A DNA stretch of 64,000 nucleotides from Phytohabitans suffuscus. Its GTDB lineage: Bacteria > Actinomycetota > Actinomycetes > Mycobacteriales > Micromonosporaceae. The notes beneath the pieces were generated by a model. That model worked only from the letters and a program-made list of their open reading frames with translations. It was not told where the DNA came from and did not search any database. The DNA lies in the NCBI RefSeq assembly GCF_011764565.1, contig NZ_AP022871.1:1736001-1800000 (forward strand). Reading direction: 5' to 3'. This document shows positions 49,583-57,708 of the stretch, in pieces (the stretch's first letter is position 1; every line of letters starts with the position of its first letter). The translations under genes were made by a program, and so were the position numbers.

Positions 49583-52500
49583 ATGTCCCCACCGCGAGCA
49601 AGATCCAGATTCACGCGCGCCCTCGTCGCCGCCATCCTGCTGGTGCCCGGTGCCGCGATCGCGATGCCGGCCCCGGCCTCGGCCGCCGGCGGGCCCAGCC
49701 TCGCCTCCGGGCGCGCCGCGGCGGCCAACGCCACGAACGGTTCGTTCCCCATCGCCAACCTGACCGACGGTGACCAGTCCACCTACTGGCAGGGCTCCGG
49801 CGCCTTCCCCCAGTGGGCGCAGGTCGACCTCGGCAGCGTCCGCTCGATCGACCAGGTGCGGCTCAGGCTCCCCGCCGGCTGGAGCCAGCGCACCCAGACG
49901 CTCTCCGTGCAGGGCAGCCCGAACGGCAGCACGTTCGCCACGGTCGTCTCCTCGGCGGCGCACACGTTCGGCCCGGCCAACAACAACACGGTGACCATCA
50001 ACTTCGGCGCCACCACCGCCCGGTACGTGCGGGTCAACGTCACCGCGAACACCGGGGCGCCGGCGGCGCAGCTCTCCGCGCTCGACGTGTTCGCCGTCGC
50101 GGCCGCCGGGCCCAACCTCGCCGCGGGCAAGGCGATCCAGGTCAGCAGCACCCAGGGCGGCTACCCCGGCGGCAACGCCAACGACGCCAACCAGGGCTCG
50201 TACTGGGAGAGCGCCAACAACGCGTTCCCGCAGTGGATCCAGGTCGACCTCGGCTCGTCGGTGAGCGTCAACCAGCTCGTGCTGAAGCTGCCGACCGGCT
50301 GGGAGACCCGCACCCAGACGCTGACCGTGCAGTCGAGCGCCAACGGGTCGTCGTTCGGCACGCTGGTCGCCTCGGCCGGGTACGTCTTCAACCCGGCGAG
50401 CGGCAACACCGTGACGATCGACTTCACCGCCACCACCACCCGGTACGTGCGGCTGAACATCACCGCCAACACCGGCTGGCCGGCCGGGCAGGTCTCGGAG
50501 TTCGAGGTCTACGGCCCGGCGACGGGTGACACCGAGGCGCCCAGCACGCCCGGCAACCTCGCCTACACCCAGCCGGCCACCGGCCAGATCCGGCTCACCT
50601 GGAACGCGTCGACCGACAACGTCGGCGTCACGGCGTACGACGTCTACGCCAACAACGAGCTCCGCACGAGCGTGGCCGGCAACGTGACCGCGTTCACCGA
50701 CAACCAGCCGGACGGCACCACGGTCTCCTACTACGTGCGGGCCCGCGACGCGGCCGGCAACCAGTCGTCCAACAGCAACACGGTCACCCGGCCCGGCGCA
50801 CCGACCGGCGGCACCAACCTCGCGGTCGGCAAGCCGATCACCGAGTCCGGCCACATCCACACGTTTGTCGCCACCAACGCCAACGACAACAACGTGGGTA
50901 CCTACTGGGAGTCCAACGGCTTCCCCGGCACGCTGACCGTGCAGCTCGGCTCGAACGCCGGCGTCAGCTCGGTCGTGCTGCGGCTCAACCCGGACCCGAT
51001 CTGGGGCACCCGCACGCAGACGCTGCAGGTGCTCGGCCGGGAGCAGAGCGCGTCCGGCTTCAGCAACCTGGTGTCCCAGCAGACGTACACGTTCAACCCC
51101 GCGTCCAGCAACACCGTGACGATCCCGGTCAGCGCGACCGTCGCGGACGTCCAGCTGCGGTTCACCGCCAACTCGGGCGCGCCCGGCGGGCAGGTCGCGG
51201 AGTTCCAGGTGATCGGTACCCCGGCGCCCAACCCGGACCTGACCGTCACCGGCATCACGTCCAGCCCGGCCGCGCCCGTGGAGACCAGCGCGATCACCCT
51301 CTCCGCCACCGTGCGCAACGCGGGCAACGCGGCGTCCGGGGCCACGAACGTCAACTTCTACCTCGGTACGACTCGCGTCGGCACCGCCGCGGTCGGCGGG
51401 CTCGCGGCGGGCGCCTCCACCACGGTCTCGGCGAACATCGGTACCCGCGACGCCGGCTCGTACCAGGTGACCGCCAAGGTGGACGAGGACAACACCGTCA
51501 TCGAGCAGAACGACGCCAACAACTCCTTCACCAGCCCGACGTCCCTTGTGGTCACACCGGTGTCCAGTTCGGACCTCGTGGCCGCGGCGGTGGGCTGGAC
51601 GCCGAACAACCCGTCGAACGGCAACACCGTCACGTTCACCGCGTCCATCCGCAACCAGGGCAACATCGCCTCGGCGTCCGGCGCGCACGGCATCACGCTG
51701 ACCGTGCTCAACGACTCCGGCACCGTGGTACGGACGCTCACCGGCTCGTACACCGGGACGATCGCCGCCGGTGCCACCACGCCGGTCGTCAACCTCGGCA
51801 CGTGGACCGCCGCCAACGGCCGGTACACGGTCCGGGTGGTGCTCGCCAACGACGGCAACGAGCTGCCGGTCAAGCAGGCCAACAACACCAGCGAGCGGCC
51901 GCTGTTCGTGGGCCGCGGCGCGAACATGCCGTTCGACATCCTCGAGGCGGAGGACGGCACGGTGGGCGGCGGCGCGACCGTCATCGGTCCGAACCGGACG
52001 ATCGGCGACCTCGCCGGTGAGGCGTCCGGCCGCCGCGCGGTCACGCTCAACCAGAACGGCGCGTTCGTCCAGTTCACCACGCGTGGCGACACCAACACGC
52101 TGGTGACCCGCTTCTCCATCCCGGACTCGGCGGGCGGTGGCGGCACCACCAGCACGCTCAACGTGTACGTGAACGACGTGTTCCACAAGGCGATCCCGCT
52201 GACCTCGAAGTACGCGTGGCTGTACGGTGCGGAGGCCAGCCCCGGCAACTCGCCGGGCGCGGGCAGCCCGCGGCACATCTACGACGAGGCGAACATCTTC
52301 CTGAACTCCACGGTGCCCGCCGGCAGCCGCATCAAGCTGCAGAAGGACGCCGCGAACAGCGGGACGTTCGCCATCGACTTCATCAGCACCGAGCAGGTCT
52401 CGCAGGTGGGCAACCCGGACCCGGCGCGATACACCACACCGACCGGCTTCACCCACCAGGACGTGCAGAACGCGCTCGACCGGGTGCGGATGGACACCAC

Positions 52501-53593
52501 CGGCAACCTCGTCGGTGTCTACCTGCCCGCCGGCGAATACCAGACGTCGAGCAAGTTCCAGGTGTACGGCAAGGCCGTCCGGGTGGTCGGCGCCGGCGCC
52601 TGGTACACCCGCTTCGTCTCGCCGCAGAACCAGGAGAACACCGATGTCGGGTTCCGCGTGGAGAGTGCGGCGAACGGCTCGCTCTTCACCGGCTTCTCGT
52701 ACTTCGGCAACTACACGCAGCGCAACGACGGTCCGGGCAAGGTCTTCGACCTGCAGAACGTCTCCGGAATCACCATCGACGGGATCTGGGCCGAGCACCA
52801 GATGTGTCTCTACTGGGGCCTCAACACCGACAACATGGTCCTCCGCAACAACCGGATCCGAAACGGTTTCGCGGATGCCATCAACATGACGAACGGCAGC
52901 ACCGGAAACCTGGTCAGCAACAACGAGTCCCGGGCCTCCGGCGACGACAGCTTCGCGCTTTTCGCGGCCACGGACGGCGGCGGCGGTGCGCAGCGCGACA
53001 ACGTGTTCGAAAACCTCACGTCGCTGCTGACCTGGCGGGCCGCCGGCGTAGCGGTCTACGGCGGCCTGGGTAACACGTTCCGCAATATCTACGTGGCGGA
53101 CACTTTGGTGTACTCCGGTGTCACCATCAGCTCACTCGACTTCGGTATCCCGATGGACGGTTTCGGTGCCAGCCCGCCGACCGTCTTCGACGGGCTGTCG
53201 ATCGTCCGGTCCGGTGGTCACTTCTGGGGCGCGCAGACCTTCCCCGGCATCTGGGTCTACTCGGCCACCAAGGTGTTCCAGGGCATCCGGGTCAGCAACG
53301 TCGACATCGTCGACCCGACCTACCACGGCATCATGTTCCAGACCGACTACGTGGGCGGTCAGCCGCTGTTCCCGGTGGCCGACACCATATTCACGAATGT
53401 CTCCATCTCGGGGGCGCAGCGCAGCGGCGACGCGTACGACGCCAAGTCCGGCTTCGGCATCTGGGCGAACGAGCTGCCGGAGCCCGGCGAAGGCCCGGCA
53501 CGCGGCTCGGTTACCTTCAACAACCTGCGTTTCAGCAACAACTTCCAGAACATCCGCAACACGACTTCTACGTTCACCATCAACGTCAACTAG
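49583..53593 (+). CDS. Secreted multidomain GH87-type alpha-1,3-glucanase (mycodextranase-like)
   Basis: 1336 residues, ATG start, signal peptide to ~33 (PASAAGG). Order: discoidin/F5-8C domains at ~35-165 and ~170-310 (NATNGSFPIANLTDGDQSTYW; GTFPQW-type QVDLGS), FN3 at ~318-400, a third discoidin domain at ~405-545, two CARDB repeats at ~550-655 and ~660-775, and a CBM6-like domain at ~780-940. A right-handed beta-helix catalytic domain runs from ~945 to the end (DVQNALDRVRMDTTGNLVGV; IDGIWAEHQMCLYWG; ASGDDSFALFA). This layout and the GDD motif resemble bacterial GH87 alpha-1,3-glucanases that attack fungal walls. The catalytic Asp residues cannot be fixed without alignment. A T-ended hairpin follows. 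Confidence 0.78.
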   Translation: MSPPRARSRFTRALVAAILLVPGAAIAMPAPASAAGGPSLASGRAAAANATNGSFPIANLTDGDQSTYWQGSGAFPQWAQVDLGSVRSIDQVRLRLPAGWSQRTQTLSVQGSPNGSTFATVVSSAAHTFGPANNNTVTINFGATTARYVRVNVTANTGAPAAQLSALDVFAVAAAGPNLAAGKAIQVSSTQGGYPGGNANDANQGSYWESANNAFPQWIQVDLGSSVSVNQLVLKLPTGWETRTQTLTVQSSANGSSFGTLVASAGYVFNPASGNTVTIDFTATTTRYVRLNITANTGWPAGQVSEFEVYGPATGDTEAPSTPGNLAYTQPATGQIRLTWNASTDNVGVTAYDVYANNELRTSVAGNVTAFTDNQPDGTTVSYYVRARDAAGNQSSNSNTVTRPGAPTGGTNLAVGKPITESGHIHTFVATNANDNNVGTYWESNGFPGTLTVQLGSNAGVSSVVLRLNPDPIWGTRTQTLQVLGREQSASGFSNLVSQQTYTFNPASSNTVTIPVSATVADVQLRFTANSGAPGGQVAEFQVIGTPAPNPDLTVTGITSSPAAPVETSAITLSATVRNAGNAASGATNVNFYLGTTRVGTAAVGGLAAGASTTVSANIGTRDAGSYQVTAKVDEDNTVIEQNDANNSFTSPTSLVVTPVSSSDLVAAAVGWTPNNPSNGNTVTFTASIRNQGNIASASGAHGITLTVLNDSGTVVRTLTGSYTGTIAAGATTPVVNLGTWTAANGRYTVRVVLANDGNELPVKQANNTSERPLFVGRGANMPFDILEAEDGTVGGGATVIGPNRTIGDLAGEASGRRAVTLNQNGAFVQFTTRGDTNTLVTRFSIPDSAGGGGTTSTLNVYVNDVFHKAIPLTSKYAWLYGAEASPGNSPGAGSPRHIYDEANIFLNSTVPAGSRIKLQKDAANSGTFAIDFISTEQVSQVGNPDPARYTTPTGFTHQDVQNALDRVRMDTTGNLVGVYLPAGEYQTSSKFQVYGKAVRVVGAGAWYTRFVSPQNQENTDVGFRVESAANGSLFTGFSYFGNYTQRNDGPGKVFDLQNVSGITIDGIWAEHQMCLYWGLNTDNMVLRNNRIRNGFADAINMTNGSTGNLVSNNESRASGDDSFALFAATDGGGGAQRDNVFENLTSLLTWRAAGVAVYGGLGNTFRNIYVADTLVYSGVTISSLDFGIPMDGFGASPPTVFDGLSIVRSGGHFWGAQTFPGIWVYSATKVFQGIRVSNVDIVDPTYHGIMFQTDYVGGQPLFPVADTIFTNVSISGAQRSGDAYDAKSGFGIWANELPEPGEGPARGSVTFNNLRFSNNFQNIRNTTSTFTINVN

Positions 53594-53605
53594 TTCCCCC
53601 ACCGG

Positions 53606-53637
53606 ACAGGGCCCTCGCGCGTACGCGGGGGCCCTGT
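53606..53637 (+). terminator. Terminator after the glucanase gene
   Basis: A 9-bp stem (ACAGGGCCC at 53606-53614, complement at 53629-53637) with an inner CGCG/CGCG pairing, followed by TTT. Confidence 0.82.
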
Positions 53638-53809
53638 TTCGTTGTTTCCGCAGCCTGGGTGTTGTTTCCGGGACGCGGCGCGGCACCGGCATTAGGGGTT
53701 CTATACGGGTGTTCCGCCGGCTGGCCGCCCGACAATCATGGCTTCCGTAAGCCGAGACAGACCCCACCGAGTCTCGATGGCCCCCGGTGGGATCTCGCGG
53801 GGAGGATTC

Positions 53810-54499
53810 GTGACCCAAGCACTTGCCGAGCCCACATACCAGGAGCTCCGCTACCCGGCCGGTCCCTCGCCGGCGCACCGGCACGCGGACGCATACCGGT
53901 CGCTCTTCGAGCGGTCCGGCATCTGTATGGCCTCTGTCGACCTGGCGCTGCGGGTCCAGGAGGCGAACGAGCCGTTCCGCCGGGACCTCGGCGGAGCCAA
54001 GGAGACCGTCGGGCGGGAGCTGTTCGACTTTCTCCGGGTGAGCACCCAGACCACGCTCCGCCGCCAGTTCGTCCGCCTCATCGAGGGGCGCAACGAGCGG
54101 ATCACCGAGCGGGTGCTGGGGCTGCGCTCCGAAGAGTGCCTCATGCCGGCGCAACTGACCGCGGTGTCCATCAGGGACCGCTCGCCGCTGGTGTCGAGCA
54201 TCCTGGTCATGCTGCAGTGGGACGAGACGGCGGCTGACACGGCCACCCGTACGGCCCGCCAGAAGGTGCTCACCGACCTCGACGCCCGCATCCTGCAGGG
54301 CGTGGCGATGGGCATGTCCACAGTCAACCTGGCCGCCAAGCTGTACCTGAGCCGGCAGGGCGTGGAATACCACGTCGCGACCATGATGAAGAAGCTCAAG
54401 GCGCCCAACCGGGCCGCGCTGGTCTCCCGCGCCTACGCGACGGGCGTGCTGTCCGCGGGCATGTGGCCCCCGGTCGTAGCGCAAGAATTCATCAAGTAA
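53810..54499 (+). CDS. PAS-LuxR family transcriptional regulator
   Basis: 229 residues from a GTG at 53810 with GGGGAGG 5 nt upstream. The N-terminal half is a PAS domain (AYRSLFERSGICMASVDLALRVQEANEPF; VGRELFDFLRV). The C-terminal half is a LuxR-type DNA-binding domain (LDARILQGVAMGMSTVNLAAKLYLSRQGVEYHV in pieces; MMKKLKAPNRAALVSRA). There is no receiver domain. This two-domain form matches the PimM-type pathway activators of polyene gene clusters. The nearby PKS, two genes away, is a plausible target, though control is inferred. Confidence 0.85.
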   Translation: MTQALAEPTYQELRYPAGPSPAHRHADAYRSLFERSGICMASVDLALRVQEANEPFRRDLGGAKETVGRELFDFLRVSTQTTLRRQFVRLIEGRNERITERVLGLRSEECLMPAQLTAVSIRDRSPLVSSILVMLQWDETAADTATRTARQKVLTDLDARILQGVAMGMSTVNLAAKLYLSRQGVEYHVATMMKKLKAPNRAALVSRAYATGVLSAGMWPPVVAQEFIK

Positions 54500-54528
54500 C
54501 CCCCTATCCGGGTTGCTCGATGTCGAGG

Positions 54529-56058
54529 TCAGGGAGTTGGCTGGCGGGCCGCTTGGCGCGGCGCCACGCCGGCTCCCTGATCCGCGTCGAGGAACGGTGC
54601 GACGAGGTCCGGCACCGCCGCGTCGGCGAGCGCCAGGGCCTGTGCCTCACCGGCGTCGGGGATCCTGTAGCCGCCGTGGTTGGCGGCGGTGGTGGCGGTC
54701 AGCGTGACCAGGCCGGCCCGGCGCTGAAGCGGCGAGCTGGTCACCACCCAGCCGATGATCCCGTCCCGGCGGAGGGCGACGGTGCTGCGCCGCACGCTCC
54801 CGCGCCGCGCGACGAGGTACTCGCCGTTGATGCCGTGGCCCAGGGCCCGGTAGGCGTCGAGCGCGATCCAGACGGCGGCCGGTGTCAGCACCACCGCGCT
54901 GATCCAGGCCAGATGGAGCAGGGCCTCGACGAGCAGCAGCCCGAGCACGGCCAGCACCAGCGCGAACCCCACCGCGGCCCCGACCGCCCACAGCAGGCGG
55001 CGGCGCCGCGCGGCCGGCGGGTGCGGGGTGAGGGCCGCCGCCTCGGTCGGGACCACCGGCTCGCGCAGGATCTCGGCGGCCACCCGGTGCGCCAGCCGCC
55101 GGGGCGCGACCGGCAGCAGGGTGCGCGGGTCGTTGCGCCGCTCGTCGATGCTGACCGTGAACCCGCTCGCCACCGCGTCGAGGCGGGCGCCGCCGGCCAG
55201 CCGGGCGCCGAGCGGCTCGACCACCTCGACGCCGCGCAGCCGGCGCTCCTCCAGGGTGAGTGAGCGGCGGGTCAGCAGCCCGCGCCGCACCAGGAGGTTG
55301 CCTGACTGCCGGCTCAGCCGGAAGTCCCACCACAGCTCGACCCAGAGCCCGAGCGAGCCGATGGCGCCGAGCACCAGGCCGATCGCCACGATGACCCCGA
55401 GCAGCGGGATCAGCGGCAGCTCGCGGAAGAGGTCACGGATGAGGTCGACGACCGCGACCTGGACGTTGAACCACTCACTCAGCTGCATCACCAGCCCGAA
55501 CGCACCGGCACCGAGCGCCGGCGTGGTGATGGCGACGGGCGCGTACCGGATCCACCGGCGGTCGAGGCGGGCCAGCTCGACCTCGGGCCCCTCGTCCTCC
55601 TTGTGCGGCAGCTCGGCGCGCAGGGCCTCGCCCACCTCCCGCGCGAGCGGGTCGAACGTGATGGAGACCTTGCCGAACATGTCCTGCTGGCCGGTGCCGA
55701 TCCGCACGCTGGCCAGGCCGAGGAGCCGGTGCACGATCGTGGCGTTGATGTCGACCGTGCGCACCCGCTCGCGCGGCACCGACTTGTGCGTGCGGAAGAC
55801 GAACGTGAACCGCCGCTCCACCCGCTCGGCGGTGATCCGGTACTCGGTGTACCACCAGCGGACGTAGTCAATGAGCACACCGTGCGTGACGAGCACGAGC
55901 CCGCCTCCACCGACCACAAGGGACACCAGCCAGGCGGCGACGCCGCCCTGCAGGAGCAGGAGCGCCGTGGGCACCCCGGCGACGACGACGAGGCCGAGCA
56001 GATAGATGGCGGTGAGCCAGAGGGTACGGCGGTCGAGCCGCTGCCATTCCCCGCTCAT
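54529..56058 (-). CDS. Bacterial PH-domain membrane protein (YdbT-like)
   Basis: 509 residues from the ATG at 56058. Helices occur at ~12-55, ~180-250 and ~375-430, with three bPH2-type segments between and after them (YTEYRITAERVERRFTFVF; RLSRQSGNLLVRRGLLTRRSLTLEERRL; INGEYLVARRGSVRRS). This is the layout of YdbT-family proteins, encoded with YdbS-like partners; the 4-bp overlap with the 56055-56555 gene fits. Membrane-associated; the biochemical role is unknown. The Pro/Gln-rich tail ends APRQAARQPTP. Confidence 0.85.
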   Translation of the reverse strand: MSGEWQRLDRRTLWLTAIYLLGLVVVAGVPTALLLLQGGVAAWLVSLVVGGGGLVLVTHGVLIDYVRWWYTEYRITAERVERRFTFVFRTHKSVPRERVRTVDINATIVHRLLGLASVRIGTGQQDMFGKVSITFDPLAREVGEALRAELPHKEDEGPEVELARLDRRWIRYAPVAITTPALGAGAFGLVMQLSEWFNVQVAVVDLIRDLFRELPLIPLLGVIVAIGLVLGAIGSLGLWVELWWDFRLSRQSGNLLVRRGLLTRRSLTLEERRLRGVEVVEPLGARLAGGARLDAVASGFTVSIDERRNDPRTLLPVAPRRLAHRVAAEILREPVVPTEAAALTPHPPAARRRRLLWAVGAAVGFALVLAVLGLLLVEALLHLAWISAVVLTPAAVWIALDAYRALGHGINGEYLVARRGSVRRSTVALRRDGIIGWVVTSSPLQRRAGLVTLTATTAANHGGYRIPDAGEAQALALADAAVPDLVAPFLDADQGAGVAPRQAARQPTP

Positions 56059-56555
56059 GTCGCGTCGCCGTCGGTGGCCTGCGTGACGGCGGTGAGCTTG
56101 CGCACCAGCTCTTCGGCCCGCTCGTGGTCGAGGCCGTCGATCCGCACCGGCCCCTTGGCGGAGGCGGTGGTGACCGTGACGGTGGAGAGGCGGAAGCGCT
56201 GCTCCAGCGGCCCGCGCACGGTGTCGACGGTCTGGATGCGGGACATCGGCGCGATCCGCCACTGCTGGAAGAACCAGCCGCGGCGCGCGTACACCGCCTC
56301 GAGCGTCACCTCCCAGCGGTGCACCTGGTAGCGGATCCGGGGCACCGCGACCGCGTACGCCACGCCGCCCACGACGACGAGCACCAGGGCGGCCACCAGC
56401 CACGGCCGCAGCGGGCCGATGAGCAGGGCCAGGACGGCGAGGACCGCCGCCGCGGCCGCGGTGACGGCGAGCGCGCGGGTCGCCCACCAGGTGACGGCGC
56501 GGCGCTCGACGGGGTTGCGGGGCGGGCGGAGCCGCACGGTGCGCGTCTCGGTCAC
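56055..56555 (-). CDS. Bacterial PH-domain membrane protein (YdbS-like)
   Basis: 166 residues from a GTG at 56555 (VTETRTVRLRPPRNPVERRAV). Two adjacent helices (~25-70) are followed by a PH-like domain (YQVHRWEVTLEAVYARRGWFF; MSRIQTVDTVRGPLEQRF). It overlaps the YdbT-like gene by 4 bp and lies 4 nt downstream of the PKS stop, so it may be transcribed with the PKS despite being unrelated in function. Confidence 0.85.
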   Translation of the reverse strand: MTETRTVRLRPPRNPVERRAVTWWATRALAVTAAAAAVLAVLALLIGPLRPWLVAALVLVVVGGVAYAVAVPRIRYQVHRWEVTLEAVYARRGWFFQQWRIAPMSRIQTVDTVRGPLEQRFRLSTVTVTTASAKGPVRIDGLDHERAEELVRKLTAVTQATDGDAT

Positions 56556-56559
56556 GCGA

Positions 56560-57708
56560 TCAGTCTCCCTGCTGGCTGAGCTCTTCGTCGAGGAGCGCGA
56601 ACATCTCTTCGTCCGAGACGTCATCGAGGTCGATCTCCTCGTGCGGCCGCTGCTCGCCGCGGGTGCCGGCCCATCGTGCCCGGAGTACCTCGATCCGGCC
56701 CTCGATCTGCTGGTGTGTCTTGGCGTCCACCGTGGCGGCGGCGAGCGCCTTCTCCAGCGGCTCCAGGGCGGCGAGGAGCCCGTTCAGCTCGGCCGCCCCG
56801 TCCGGTGCCAGGTCGCCGTGCAGGTACTCGACGAGCGCGGCGGGCGTCGGGTGGTCGAACAGGAGCGTGGCGGGTAGGCGCAGGCCGGTGACCGCGTTCA
56901 TCCGGTTGCGAAGCTCGACGGCGGTCAGCGAGTCGAACCCGAGGTCCTGGAACTGCCGCTCCGGCTCGATGTCGGCCCGCCCGGCGTGCCCGAGCACGGC
57001 CGCGACCTGGTCGAGGACCAGTTCGAGCAGCACCTCGCGGCGCTCGGCCGCGGTCGCGGTGGCGAGGCGCTGGGCGAGCCGGTGTCCGCCGTCGGTAACC
57101 TGGCCGCGCCGGACCGGTACGCGGATGAGCCCGCGCAGCAGCGGCGGCACGTCGCCACCCCTGCGGATCGTCGCGAGGTCGAGCCGCACGGGTACGAGGT
57201 TGGCCGTCTCCCCGCCGAGCGCCGCGTCGAAGAGCGCCAGCCCCTGCTCGGTGCGGAGTGGCGGCATGCCGGCGCGGGCCATCCGCTCGCTGCCGGCGGC
57301 CATGCCTTGCACCCACGGCCCCCAGGCCAGCGAGACAGCCATCTTCCCCTCCGCCCGCCGGCGTACGGCGAGCGCGTCGAGGAACGCGTTGCCCGCCGCG
57401 TAGTTCGCCTGACCCGCCCCACCGAACGTGCCGGCCGCCGAGGAGAACAACACGAACGCATTGACGTCACCGGCCAGCTCGTGCAGATGCCACGCCCCGT
57501 CCACCTTTGGCCGCAGGACCGTGGAAAGCCGCTCCGGCGTCAGCTGAGTCAGCACCCCGTCGTCCAGCACACCTGCGGCGTGCACCACCGCACCCACACG
57601 GTGCCGGGACAGCAATGCCGCCACCTGGTCACGGTCCGCCACGTCACACGCCTCGACAACCACTTCCACGCCCAGGCCGGCCAACTCGCCCACCAGCTCC
57701 GGCGCACT
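56560..57708 (-). CDS. PKS segment 5: end of KR, ACP and C-terminal docking region
   Basis: It carries [18 protein letters not shown], the KR active site ([21 protein letters not shown]), [18 protein letters not shown] and the ACP with [17 protein letters not shown] (~56920). It closes with an acidic, helical tail of ~75 residues ([20 protein letters not shown] ... [18 protein letters not shown]) typical of C-terminal docking domains. The docking tail shows that another PKS subunit accepts the chain. Confidence 0.9.
   Translation of the reverse strand, partial: SAPELVGELAGLGVEVVVEACDVADRDQVAALLSRHRVGAVVHAAGVLDDGVLTQLTPERLSTVLRPKVDGAWHLHELAGDVNAFVLFSSAAGTFGGAGQANYAAGNAFLDALAVRRRAEGKMAVSLAWGPWVQGMAAGSERMARAGMPPLRTEQGLALFDAALGGETANLVPVRLDLATIRRGGDVPPLLRGLIRVPVRRGQVTDGGHRLAQRLATATAAERREVLLELVLDQVAAVLGHAGRADIEPERQFQDLGFDSLTAVELRNRMNAVTGLRLPATLLFDHPTPAALVEYLHGDLAPDGAAELNGLLAALEPLEKALAAATVDAKTHQQIEGRIEVLRARWAGTRGEQRPHEEIDLDDVSDEEMFALLDEELSQQGD

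Noticed and set aside
49469..52798. A 1109-codon minus-strand frame under the glucanase gene
   Set aside because: It is a mirror of the glucanase coding sequence, without family-like composition or ribosome binding site.
54529..56555. The PH-domain pair as PKS tailoring genes
   Set aside because: Their sequence matches general membrane PH-domain proteins; adjacency to the PKS stop is the only link.
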